Source of the DNA: Holophagales bacterium
GTDB lineage: Bacteria; Acidobacteriota; Thermoanaerobaculia; Multivoradales; JAGPDF01
Length of the DNA: 64,000 nt
NCBI GenBank assembly: GCA_016699405.1
Contig: CP064972.1
Span: forward strand, 1,705,501-1,769,500
Direction of reading: 5' to 3'
The translations under genes were made by a program, and so were the position numbers. Below, piece after piece: positions 1 to 8,007 of the stretch; the first letter of the stretch is position 1; every line of letters starts with the position of its first letter. The notes below the pieces were generated by a model. It saw nothing but the letters and a program-made list of their open reading frames with translations. It made no database searches and was not told where the DNA came from.

Positions 1-1410
1 GCGGGCAATCGGTTCGGGATGGCAATGGCTGCGGGGAACTTCGACGGACTCGCTGGCGAGGACCTCGTGGTCATGGAGTCGCGCGACGCCACCGGAAGTC
101 AGGGCGGAGTCTGGCTCTTCCTGGCCCGCGGACGATCTCTCGTGCCCTCCGACCACCTCGTCGGCACCGGGGTCAGCGACTATCTCGGTTGGGGCCTCGC
201 CGCTGGCGACTTTGACGGGGACGGGCGGGATTCCTTTGCCATCGGCTCCGAACACGTCGGCGGAGTGAGTCAGTGCGGAGCCGTTTACCTCTACGCCTAC
301 GACATCGCGGCGGGGCACTCGGTGCTGCAGTCCTTTCTTCAGCCGGGAAGCTCAGGGTTCCCTGGCAGTTGCGAGAGTACGTCGTTCTTCGGTAGCTCGT
401 TCGCCGTGGGCGATTTCGATGGGGACGGATTCGACGACCTGGCGATCGGCGCCCCCAACCAGACGGTGGGCACTCTCGGCGGCGGGGGCGCGATCTGGAT
501 TCTCCCTGGCTCGGTGACCGGGCTCGATCCGGCAAGCGCCCGCCGCATCGACCAATCAACGCCGGGGATGGGCGGGCTGCCGGCCGCCGGAGAAGGGTTC
601 GGCCAGGCCTTGAGCGCCGGCGACTTCAACGGCGACGGGCGCGACGACGTCGCCGTGGGCGTACCCCGCCGGAACAGCGCCGACCAGTTCCATTCCGGCG
701 CTGTCTACGTGCTGTTCGGCTCACCTCTCGGGATCACGGGAGAGGGCAGCGTCGTGCTGACGGTTGGGAACCTGGGACTGACACCCGATGTCGAAGACGG
801 TTTCGGGGCGTTCGTCGCCTCCGGCAGACTCGGCAGCGACGTGGCGGATGACCTGGTCGTGGGCTCTCCCCACCGGCGAGTCGGAGGTCCCGTTCCGGTC
901 GGCGCGGGAGTGGTCACGATCTTCTGGGGCGCTGCCATCGGCCCGCCTTTCGCCCTTGCCTTCGATATCAACCAGGACATGATGGCCGGCCAGGCGTCGG
1001 ACGGCTTCGATCAGTTCGGTGCGGGTCTCGCCATTGCCGATTTCGATGGAGACGCTCAGGCCGACCTGGCGATCGGTGCACCCAGCGAGTCCGACGATGC
1101 ACTCTCCTACGTCGGGGCGGCTCATGTTGTCCGTGGACCGGTCAGCTTGGCGACCGTAGCGACCGCTCGTTCGATCGTCCCTGACGCCGGATATGCCTCC
1201 TGGCCGCGCGCCAGCGGTCAGGCCTACGGGCTGCCGCTCGTCGCACTCGATCTAGACGCTGACGCCAACGCCGACCTTGCCGTTGCCATCACTGGCCACG
1301 ACCGGACCGCGACCGATGCGGGTCTGGTCCAGATCCTCTTCGGCGCTCTCTTTGCCACTGGCTTCGAGCGCGGCGATCAGGGAGATTGGACCTACCCCTT
1401 CGCGCCCTAG
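1..1410 (+). CDS. FG-GAP repeat protein, 5'-truncated by the window
   Basis: The frame is open at base 1, so the true start lies outside the window; an internal ATG occurs at 19. The visible ~470 residues are successive FG-GAP (integrin alpha-type) blades, each with a calcium-loop core such as GDFDGDGRDSFAIG, GDFDGDGFDDLAIGAP or GDFNGDGRDDVAVGVP, seven or so in all, consistent with a beta-propeller. Such proteins are secreted or surface-exposed; no enzymatic motif is visible. The C-terminus ends in LFATGFERGDQGDWTYPFAP, which resembles the 'FADGFESGD..W' tail seen on many secreted proteins of this kind of bacterium. No partner is visible and the downstream hsdM is unrelated. The fold is confident; the function is unknown. 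Confidence 0.85.
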   Translation, partial: AGNRFGMAMAAGNFDGLAGEDLVVMESRDATGSQGGVWLFLARGRSLVPSDHLVGTGVSDYLGWGLAAGDFDGDGRDSFAIGSEHVGGVSQCGAVYLYAYDIAAGHSVLQSFLQPGSSGFPGSCESTSFFGSSFAVGDFDGDGFDDLAIGAPNQTVGTLGGGGAIWILPGSVTGLDPASARRIDQSTPGMGGLPAAGEGFGQALSAGDFNGDGRDDVAVGVPRRNSADQFHSGAVYVLFGSPLGITGEGSVVLTVGNLGLTPDVEDGFGAFVASGRLGSDVADDLVVGSPHRRVGGPVPVGAGVVTIFWGAAIGPPFALAFDINQDMMAGQASDGFDQFGAGLAIADFDGDAQADLAIGAPSESDDALSYVGAAHVVRGPVSLATVATARSIVPDAGYASWPRASGQAYGLPLVALDLDADANADLAVAITGHDRTATDAGLVQILFGALFATGFERGDQGDWTYPFAP

Positions 1411-1424
1411 CTGGACGTCGCAAG

Positions 1425-1446
1425 CTCGGGACGACGAGGGGAGGGG
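1425..1446. repeat. Dispersed repeat copy, left of the restriction island
   Basis: The 21 bases from 1426 (core TCGGGACGACGAGGGG) recur exactly at 7514-7534 and, as a shorter inverted copy, near 7419-7432. The sequence looks like the widespread GTC(A/G)TCCCGAGCG...GAGGGA dispersed bacterial repeat family read in reverse. It lies between the FG-GAP gene and hsdM; its partner lies just beyond hsdR. Confidence 0.6.
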
Positions 1447-1518
1447 GCGCGGTCGAACGCCCCGGGGTGGCAGCGAAACCTCCGCTGCGCGCCGGTGGAA
1501 CTGCCGCCTCCGTCCAGC

Positions 1519-1524
1519 TATCGT
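1519..1524 (+). promoter_or_regulatory. Possible -10 box for leaderless hsdM
   Basis: TATCGT ends 7 nt before the hsdM ATG and no Shine-Dalgarno sequence precedes that ATG. This matches the leaderless arrangement seen before several other genes here. It is a weak single-site call. Confidence 0.3.
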
Positions 1525-1531
1525 AGCCCCC

Positions 1532-2986
1532 ATGTTCGAGCAGGCCTTCAAGAACGTCGACGACATCCTGAGGAAGGAGGCCGGCTGCACGACGGAGCTC
1601 GACTACACCGAGCAGACGTCCTGGCTCCTCTTCCTCAAGTACCTGGACGGGCTGGAGCAGGACAAGGCGACCGAGGCGAAGCTCGAGGGGAGGAAGTACG
1701 CCTTTATCCTCGACCCGCCGTACCGCTGGGAAAGCTGGGCGGCGCCGAAGGCGAAGAACGGCGAGATCGACCACCACCGTGCGAAGACCGGGGACGACCT
1801 GCGCGACTTCGTGAATCTCAAGCTCTTCCCCTACCTCCACGCCTTCAAGCAGAAGGCGAGCGGCTCGAACACCATCGAGTACAAGATCGGCGAGATCTTC
1901 GGGGAGATCAAGAACAAGATCCAGAGCGGCTACAACTTGCGCGAGATCATCGACCAGATCGACGAGCTCGAGTTCCGCTCCCAGACGGAGAAGCACGAGC
2001 TCTCGCACCTCTACGAAGCGAAGATCCGCAACATGGGCAACGCCGGGCGCAACGGCGGCGAGTACTACACGCCGCGCCCGCTGATCCGCGCCATCATCCA
2101 GGTGGTCCAGCCGACGATCGGCGAGCGGATCTACGACGGCGCCTGCGGCTCGGCGGGCTTCCTCTGCGAGTCGTTCGTCTACCTGACCGGGAAGGGGAAG
2201 CTCACCACCCGGGACCTCGCCACGCTCCAGACGCGCACCTTCTACGGCAAGGAGAAGAAGTCGCTCGCCTACGTGATCGCGATCATGAACATGATCCTGC
2301 ACGGCATCGAGGCGCCGAACATCCTGCACACGAACACGCTGGCCGAGAACCTCGCCGACATCCAGGAGAAGGACCGCTACGACGTCGTGCTGGCGAATCC
2401 CCCCTTCGGCGGCAAGGAGCGGCCGGAGGTGCAGCAGAACTTCCCGATTCGCACCGGCGAGACCGCCTTCCTCTTCCTTCAGCACTTCATCAAGAGCCTG
2501 AAGGCCGGCGGGCGCGCCGGCATCGTGATCAAGAACACCTTCCTGTCGAACACCGACAACGCCTCGGTCAGCCTGCGCAAGCTCCTGCTCGAGAGCTGCA
2601 GCCTCCACACGGTGCTCGACTGCCCGAGCGGCACCTTCCAGGGCGCGGGCGTGAAGACCGTCGTGCTCTTCTTCGAGAAGGGCAAGCCCACCCGCAAGAT
2701 CTGGTACTACCAGCTCGACCCCGGCCGCAGCCTCGGCAAGACCAACCCCTTGAATGACGCCGACCTCGCCGAGTTCGTCGAGCTCCAGAAGACCTTCGCG
2801 GACTCGCCGAAGAGCTGGAACGTCGATGCGGCGGCACTCGACCCGGGCAGCTACGATCTCTCCGCGAAGAACCCGAATGGTGGTGAGGAGACTTCTCACC
2901 GCAGTCCGGTGGAGATTCTCAAGGAAATCGCCGCTCTGGACGCTGAAAGCGCGAAAGTGCTCGCGAAGATCAAAGCGCTTCTATGA
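1532..2986 (+). CDS. hsdM: Type I restriction-modification DNA methyltransferase subunit HsdM
   Basis: N6-adenine methyltransferase subunit of a type I restriction-modification complex, 484 aa. It has an N-terminal helical HsdM domain (MFEQAFKNVDDILRKEAG onward), an AdoMet-binding motif I around residue 200 (YDGACGSAGF) and the catalytic NPPF motif near residue 289 (VVLANPPFGG). The ATG at 1532 was chosen because conserved HsdM sequence starts there; the frame stays open further upstream but that part is not family-like. Its TGA overlaps the hsdS ATG (ATGA at 2983), indicating translational coupling. It needs HsdS for target recognition and acts in the cytoplasm as M2S or R2M2S. Function is certain; the recognition sequence cannot be read from the DNA. 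Confidence 0.96.
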   Translation: MFEQAFKNVDDILRKEAGCTTELDYTEQTSWLLFLKYLDGLEQDKATEAKLEGRKYAFILDPPYRWESWAAPKAKNGEIDHHRAKTGDDLRDFVNLKLFPYLHAFKQKASGSNTIEYKIGEIFGEIKNKIQSGYNLREIIDQIDELEFRSQTEKHELSHLYEAKIRNMGNAGRNGGEYYTPRPLIRAIIQVVQPTIGERIYDGACGSAGFLCESFVYLTGKGKLTTRDLATLQTRTFYGKEKKSLAYVIAIMNMILHGIEAPNILHTNTLAENLADIQEKDRYDVVLANPPFGGKERPEVQQNFPIRTGETAFLFLQHFIKSLKAGGRAGIVIKNTFLSNTDNASVSLRKLLLESCSLHTVLDCPSGTFQGAGVKTVVLFFEKGKPTRKIWYYQLDPGRSLGKTNPLNDADLAEFVELQKTFADSPKSWNVDAAALDPGSYDLSAKNPNGGEETSHRSPVEILKEIAALDAESAKVLAKIKALL

Positions 2987-4281
2987 AGGCAGGCTTGGCA
3001 CGAGTGACCGCGACGGGCGGCCGAACCGCGACGACTCGCCACATCCCGCCGAAGCTCGCCCTCGCGGTCGGGATGCCAGCGACTCCGGCGCCCAAGGGGT
3101 GGAAGTGGTCTGCGCTCACCGACCTGGCCAGACTCGAATCGGGACACACGCCGAGTCGGAATCACCCTGAGTACTGGGGCGGTTCGATCCCGTGGCTCGG
3201 AATTCGCGACGCCAGGGCTCACGACGGCCGGCGCATCGACGAGACCGAGGAGACGATCAACAAGCTCGGCATCGAGAACTCGTCGGCACGCCTGCTCCCG
3301 GCAGGGACGGTCTGTCTTTCTCGGACGGCCTCTGTCGGCTACGTCGTCGTCATGGGCCGCCCGATGGCGACGAGCCAGGACTTCGTGAACTGGGTCTGTT
3401 CGAAGGACCTCGACCCCGGGTTCCTGAAGTACCTCCTCATCGCCGAGGGAGACGGCCTGCTTCGCTTCGCGAGTGGGTCGGTCCATCAGACGATCTACTT
3501 TCCCGAAGTGAAGGCGTTCCACATCTGCCACCCGCCTCGCCCCGAACAGCAGCGCATCGTCGCCCTGCTCGATGAAGCGTTCGCGGGCATCGCCATCGCC
3601 AAGGCCAACGCCGAGAGGAACCTCCAGAACGCGCGGGCGTTGTTCGAGAGCCACCTGCAAGCGGTCTTCACCCGGCGTGGCGATGGATGGGTGGACCGAC
3701 AATTGGCATCACTGTGCCGTGAGATCGCCGTCGGCTATGTCGGGCCGATGAAGACGCAGTACAAGGAGAACGGCGTACCGTTTCTGCGGTCACAGAATAT
3801 CCGGCCGTTTGAGGTCTCAATGGACAACTCGATGTTCATCGATGAGGTGTTCCATCGCGCCCTCAAGAAGTCCCAACTGCGCCCAGGCGACCTCGCAATC
3901 GTGAGAACCGGCTATCCTGGGACAGCGGCTGTTATTCCTACTGAGCTTCCTGACTCGAACTGTAGCGACTTGGTCATTGCCCGCCCGAGCAAGGAGATTG
4001 ACCCTCATTTCCTCGCAGCGTTCTTCAATTCCTCCTTTGGTAAGCAGCTTGTTCTCGGGAAGAGTGTTGGTGCGGCGCAGAAGCACTTCAACATCACAAC
4101 TGCCAGGGAAGTGATGCTCCACGTCCCACCGATGCCGGAGCAGCGCTCCATTGTGGCAAGGGTTCGCGCTCTGCGCGCCGAGACCCAACACCTTGTTCAG
4201 TTGTACGGACGGAAGCTCGCTTCGCTCCGCGCGTTGGAGCGGTCGCTCCTGCACCAGGCATTTGTCGGGGAGCTTCACTGA
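2983..4281 (+). CDS. hsdS: Type I restriction-modification specificity subunit HsdS
   Basis: Target-recognition subunit, 432 aa, that gives the HsdM/HsdR complex its bipartite DNA specificity. Two target-recognition domains are seen: about residues 35-190 and 240-390. Each is followed by a conserved helical spacer beginning with PEQ: PRPEQQRIVALLDEAF near 186 and PPMPEQRSIVARVRALR near 385. The first ~30 residues (MKAGLARVTATGGRT) look unlike HsdS, so an internal start is possible, but the 4-bp overlap with hsdM supports this one. DNA of the second recognition domain (about 3750-4130) is clearly less GC-rich than its surroundings (roughly 52% in 4021-4080), which suggests domain replacement by transfer. 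Confidence 0.94.
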   Translation: MKAGLARVTATGGRTATTRHIPPKLALAVGMPATPAPKGWKWSALTDLARLESGHTPSRNHPEYWGGSIPWLGIRDARAHDGRRIDETEETINKLGIENSSARLLPAGTVCLSRTASVGYVVVMGRPMATSQDFVNWVCSKDLDPGFLKYLLIAEGDGLLRFASGSVHQTIYFPEVKAFHICHPPRPEQQRIVALLDEAFAGIAIAKANAERNLQNARALFESHLQAVFTRRGDGWVDRQLASLCREIAVGYVGPMKTQYKENGVPFLRSQNIRPFEVSMDNSMFIDEVFHRALKKSQLRPGDLAIVRTGYPGTAAVIPTELPDSNCSDLVIARPSKEIDPHFLAAFFNSSFGKQLVLGKSVGAAQKHFNITTAREVMLHVPPMPEQRSIVARVRALRAETQHLVQLYGRKLASLRALERSLLHQAFVGELH

Positions 4282-4286
4282 CTCTC

Positions 4287-4415
4287 ATGAGCGAAGCCGA
4301 AACCCGCGCCGAGCACATTGGCCCCGGGGTGAAGGCCCCGGGCTGGGGTGTCGTCGAGGGGAGCCGGACGCGACATTGGCAAGAATTGGCAAGGATGTTA
4401 CTGTCGGCGCCGTGA
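4287..4415 (+). pseudogene. Remnant copy of the hsdR 5' end
   Basis: Five bases after hsdS an ATG opens a 42-codon frame whose first 27 codons match the start of the intact hsdR at 4968 (69 of 81 bases identical by hand alignment; MSEAETRAEHI here versus MNEAETRAEHI there, both continuing to GWGVVEGSR). After codon 27 similarity ends and the frame runs to a TGA at 4413-4415, which overlaps the parD GTG start. This looks like the original hsdR start, displaced when parDE entered the operon. It may still be translated as a coupling leader for parD. Confidence 0.7.
4375..4394 (+). promoter_or_regulatory. 10-bp tandem repeat upstream of parD, possible operator
   Basis: ATTGGCAAGA and ATTGGCAAGG lie head to tail, one helical turn apart, 18 bp before the parD GTG. 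ParD-type antitoxins usually autoregulate through repeated operator half-sites. The position fits, but operator function is inference. Confidence 0.4.
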
Positions 4416-4657
4416 CGACGATGAACATTTCGTTGCCTGAGGAACTGAAGGCGTTCGTGGATCGGCGGATCCAGGACGAGGGGTACGGGAGCTCGAGCGA
4501 GTACATGCGGGAGCTGATCCGGCGCGATCGCGATCGGGTCGAGTTCCGCCAGTACCTGCTCGCCGGCATCGAGGCACCGCCCGCCGGGCGGATGGACCGG
4601 GTGTACTTCGCCGAGCTGCGCCGCCGCCCCCGGAAGGTCTCCAAGCCGACCTCGTGA
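4412..4657 (+). CDS. parD: ParD-family antitoxin
   Basis: Antitoxin of a type II ParDE module, 81 aa. The N-terminus (MNISLPEELKAFVDRRI) is the ribbon-helix-helix DNA-binding domain of CC2985-type ParD proteins, followed by a helical tail (SSEYMRELIRRDRDR) that would wrap the toxin. The GTG at 4412 gives VTTMNISLPEEL, the usual family N-terminus; ATG 4421 is an alternative. The start overlaps the stop of the truncated hsdR leader, and the stop overlaps the parE GTG (GTGA at 4654), so the antitoxin is coupled to both neighbours. The pair sits inside the restriction operon, which is unusual. Family assignment is firm. Confidence 0.9.
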   Translation: MTTMNISLPEELKAFVDRRIQDEGYGSSSEYMRELIRRDRDRVEFRQYLLAGIEAPPAGRMDRVYFAELRRRPRKVSKPTS

Positions 4658-4971
4658 AGCCTGCGATTCGCTCGGCGCTGGCGGCAGCGGACATCGAGTC
4701 GGCGCTCGACTTCTACCTTGCCGAAGCGCCCGCAGCAGCCGGGGGATTCATCGATGCTCTCGAACGCGCCACTCGTCAGATCGAGACCCATCCCGGCTCC
4801 GGCTCTCCCCGCTACGCGCTCGACCTCAACATTCCGCAGCTGCGTTTCCTGCCGCTCCAGCGCTACCCGTATGCGCTGTTCTACGTCGAGCACGACGAGC
4901 ACCTGTACGTCATCCGCTGTGTTCACATGAGCCGCGACCTTCCGGCGACCCTTCGGGAAGAGCCCCGATGA
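4654..4971 (+). CDS. parE: ParE/RelE-family toxin
   Basis: Toxin of the ParDE pair, 105 aa, near the family norm of ~100. Sequence features are the ParE/RelE fold: an N-terminal helical hairpin (DIESALDFYLAEAP...FIDALERATRQIETHPG), then SPRYALDL and strands ending in YALFYVEHDEHLYVIRCVHM. ParE toxins target DNA gyrase and RelE toxins cleave mRNA; sequence alone does not settle which applies. It begins with GTG overlapping the parD stop, and its own TGA overlaps the hsdR ATG (ATGA at 4968). Expression of the restriction subunit would therefore be coupled to toxin translation. Confidence 0.88.
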   Translation: MKPAIRSALAAADIESALDFYLAEAPAAAGGFIDALERATRQIETHPGSGSPRYALDLNIPQLRFLPLQRYPYALFYVEHDEHLYVIRCVHMSRDLPATLREEPR

Positions 4972-7301
4972 ACGAGGCCGAAACCCGCGCTGAGCACATC
5001 GACCCTGCCCTGAAGGCGGCGGGCTGGGGCGTCGTCGAGGGGAGCCGGGTTCGGCGGGAGTATCCGATCTCACCCGGGCGGATCGAGGGGCATGGGCGGC
5101 GCGGCAAGGCGATGATGGCGGATTACGTGCTCGAGTACCGCAACACCAAGCTCGCGGTGATCGAGGCCAAGGCGTGGGGCGAGGAGCTGACCGAGGGCGT
5201 GGCGCAGGCCAAGCACTACGCCGGCAAGCTCGCCATCCGCTTCACCTACGCCACCAATGGCAAGGGCATCTACGCCATCGACATGGAGACCGGCAAAGAG
5301 CGCGAGATCGCGGCCTACCCGTCGCCCGCCGAGCTCTGGGCGATGACATTTGCCGAGGCCAATGCCTGGCGCGACCGCTTCGCCGCCATCCCGTTCGAGG
5401 ACAAGGGCGGCTCGCACCCGAGCCGCTACTACCAGGAGATCGCCGTCGAGCGCGTGCTCGAAGCGATCGCGGCGGAGAAGCCGCGCATCCTCCTCACGCT
5501 CGCCACCGGCACCGGCAAGACCTTCATCGCCTTCCAGATCGCCTGGAAGCTCTTCCACAGCCGCTGGAACCTCCTCCGCAAGCCGGAACGGCGACCGCGC
5601 ATCCTCTTTCTCGCCGATCGCAACATCCTCGCCGACCAGGCCTACAACGCCTTCTCCGCCTTCCCGGAAGACGCCATGGTGCGCATCGCACCGGCCGACA
5701 TCCGCAAGAAGGGGAAGGTGCCGACGAACGGCAGCCTCTTCTTCACCATCTTCCAGACCTTCATGAGCGGGCCGCCGAAGGACGGCAAGCCCTCGCCCTA
5801 CTTCGGCGAGTACCCGCCCGACTTCTTCGATTTCGTCGTCATCGACGAATGCCACCGCGGCGGCGCCAACGACGAGAGCAACTGGCGCGAGATCCTCGAC
5901 TACTTCGCCCCGGCGGTGCAGCTCGGCCTCACCGCCACACCGAAGCGCAAGGACAACGTCGACACCTACAGGTACTTCGGCGAGCCGGTCTACAGCTACT
6001 CGCTGAAGGAGGGGATCAACGACGGCTTCCTCACCCCGTTCAAGGTCAAGCAGATCTCGACGACCCTCGACGACTACGTCTACACCCCGGACGACCAGCT
6101 CATCGAAGGCGAGATCGAGGCCGGGAGACGCTATACCGAGAAGGACTTCAACAAGGTCATCGAGATTCGCGAACGCGAGCGCAACCGCGTCGAGATCTTC
6201 ATGGAGCTGATCCGCCAGAACGAGAAGACGCTCGTCTTCTGCGCGACCCAGGCGCACGCCCTCGCGGTGCGCGACCTCGTCAACCAGACGAAGACCAGCG
6301 CCGACCCGAGCTACTGTCAGCGCGTCACGGCCGACGACGGCGAGCTCGGCGAACAGCACCTGCGCGACTTCCAGGACAACGAGAAGACGATCCCGACGAT
6401 TCTCACCACCTCGCAGAAGCTGGCGACGGGCGTCGACGCGCGCAACATCCGCAACATCGTCCTGATGCGGCCGATCAACTCGATGATCGAGTTCAAGCAG
6501 ATCATCGGGCGCGGCACGCGGCTCCACGACGGCAAGGAGTACTTCACGATCTACGACTTCGTGAAGGCGCACCACCACTTCAGCGACCCCGAGTGGGACG
6601 GCGAGCCGCTCGAGCCGGAGCCGGTTCCCGAGCCGCAACCCAGGCCTCTTCCGGTCGACGTGGACCCGGTGCCGGAGGAGACCGACCCCGAGCCCGCACC
6701 GCGGCGGCAGAAGATCCGGGTGAAGCTCGCCGACGGCAAGGCGCGGTCGATCCAGCACATGATGGTGACGAGCTTCTGGCACCCGGACGGCACGCCGATG
6801 TCGGCACAGCAGTTCCTCGAGCTGCTCTTCGGCAGGCTGCCGGAGTTCTTCCAGGACGAGGCCGAGCTGCGCGCCCTGTGGAGCGCGCCGGACACGCGCG
6901 CCAAGCTCCTGCAGGGCCTCGCCGAGAAGGGCTTCGGCGGCGAGCAGCTCGCCGAGATGCAGCGCATCATCGACGCCGAGAAGAGCGACCTCTTCGACGT
7001 CCTGGCGCACGTCGCCTACGCGCTCCCGCCGCTGACCCGCGAGGAGCGGGCGGAGATGGCCAAGGTGGTCATCAGCACCCGCTTCAACAGCAAGCAGCAG
7101 GTCTTCCTCGGCTTCGTGCTCGCCCACTACGTCAGCCAGGGCGTCCAGGAGCTCGATCAGCAGAAGCTGACGCCGCTGCTCAGGCTCCAGTACCACGACT
7201 CCCTCGCCGACGCCGTCGCCGACCTCGGCGAGCCGGAGGAGATCAAGAAGGTCTTCTCCGGGTTCCAGCGGTACCTCTACGGCGACTCCTCGGCCGCGTG
7301 A
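4968..7301 (+). CDS. hsdR: Type I restriction endonuclease subunit HsdR
   Basis: Motor and nuclease subunit, 777 aa, cytoplasmic. An N-terminal PD-(D/E)xK nuclease is visible (D52 and E66-A-K68 in VIEAKAW). It is followed by SF2 helicase motifs: Walker A LATGTGKTFIAF near 178, DECH near 291, LTATPKR, and the C-terminal helicase signature IIGRGTRLHDGKEYFTIYDF near 510. After about residue 540 a Pro/Glu-rich linker leads to the C-terminal EcoEI-type domain that binds the methylase. Length and order match the EcoEI-like (type IB) HsdR subgroup. The start overlaps parE by 4 bp. A second, decayed copy of its first 27 codons lies at 4287. The enzyme looks intact. Confidence 0.95.
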   Translation: MNEAETRAEHIDPALKAAGWGVVEGSRVRREYPISPGRIEGHGRRGKAMMADYVLEYRNTKLAVIEAKAWGEELTEGVAQAKHYAGKLAIRFTYATNGKGIYAIDMETGKEREIAAYPSPAELWAMTFAEANAWRDRFAAIPFEDKGGSHPSRYYQEIAVERVLEAIAAEKPRILLTLATGTGKTFIAFQIAWKLFHSRWNLLRKPERRPRILFLADRNILADQAYNAFSAFPEDAMVRIAPADIRKKGKVPTNGSLFFTIFQTFMSGPPKDGKPSPYFGEYPPDFFDFVVIDECHRGGANDESNWREILDYFAPAVQLGLTATPKRKDNVDTYRYFGEPVYSYSLKEGINDGFLTPFKVKQISTTLDDYVYTPDDQLIEGEIEAGRRYTEKDFNKVIEIRERERNRVEIFMELIRQNEKTLVFCATQAHALAVRDLVNQTKTSADPSYCQRVTADDGELGEQHLRDFQDNEKTIPTILTTSQKLATGVDARNIRNIVLMRPINSMIEFKQIIGRGTRLHDGKEYFTIYDFVKAHHHFSDPEWDGEPLEPEPVPEPQPRPLPVDVDPVPEETDPEPAPRRQKIRVKLADGKARSIQHMMVTSFWHPDGTPMSAQQFLELLFGRLPEFFQDEAELRALWSAPDTRAKLLQGLAEKGFGGEQLAEMQRIIDAEKSDLFDVLAHVAYALPPLTREERAEMAKVVISTRFNSKQQVFLGFVLAHYVSQGVQELDQQKLTPLLRLQYHDSLADAVADLGEPEEIKKVFSGFQRYLYGDSSAA

Positions 7302-8007
7302 TTCTCGGAAGCCCGCGATTGGGGTAGCTCCTCCGGAGCCGAGGCGGGAAGCTCCGGCGACCACCGGCGCCGTGCGGGAGGCTTGCCGGCCCAAACGGGT
7401 GCCAGGCAGCTGCCGGTGCCCGTCGTCCCGAGCGAGAGCGAGACACTCGGGCGGAACGCGCGGGAGCGGTGCGATCTCGGCGGAGACCCCCCGCCCAGGT
7501 CCCTCCCGTGGGTCGGGACGACGAGGGGAGGGGAGCGAACAGGCACCTCGTCACACCGAACACCGAGCGAGAGAGAGGGACCTCGGAAAGTGCCTGGCAC
7601 CTGCACCGCCCGGTGCGCTTGCCCGCCTCTCGCCGTCGAGGTCGAAGCGCACGGGGCGACCTTCGCCATCGGCGAGCCAGAGGCCGCGACCGCTCCAGGT
7701 CTCGTTGGCGGATCGCACCGTCCAACCGCGGCGGCCGGAAACCTGGGGTCGAGGAGCCAGCCAGGCACCCGCTCGTGCTTGCGCCGCGCGCCCGCCCAAG
7801 GGGAAACTCTGCGGCTGGCGATCCCGTCCTCGACGATTCGAGCAGGACTGAGCTTCATCTCACCGCCGGCCACGTCGAAGCCGCCGTCGTGGACATCAAC
7901 ACCCGGAGGCGGTCCGAAGTGGATCTGTCGAGGCGAAGCTGCAGGAGTTGGGACGGATTCCGTGACCCGGTGAGGCCCACACCGCAACGAACGGACGAAC
8001 GACCGCA
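7302..8007. other. 706-bp non-coding, repeat-rich stretch
   Basis: No convincing gene. It contains dispersed-repeat pieces: an inverted pair GTCGTCCCGA (about 7420) and TCGGGACGAC (7514), the 21-base copy shared with 1426, and a GAGCGAGAGAGAGGGACCTC stretch near 7563. It also holds an inverted GTGCCAGGCA (about 7400) / TGCCTGGCAC (about 7591) pair typical of REP-like elements. On the minus strand between about 7900 and 7600, short protein-like pieces in two frames (for example ETWSGRGLWLADGEG) hint at a decayed gene, but I cannot identify it. Confidence 0.5.
7514..7534. repeat. Dispersed repeat copy, right of the restriction island
   Basis: Exact 21-base match to 1426-1446 in the same orientation. 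With that copy it brackets hsdM-hsdS-parDE-hsdR, a span of about 6.1 kb. A shorter inverted copy sits ~95 bp to the left. Confidence 0.6.

Noticed and set aside
7551..7900. Minus-strand fragments in two frames (EDGIASRRVSPWAGARRKHE and ETWSGRGLWLADGEG)
   Set aside because: Could be a frameshifted relic, but neither piece is recognisable and the region is packed with repeats.
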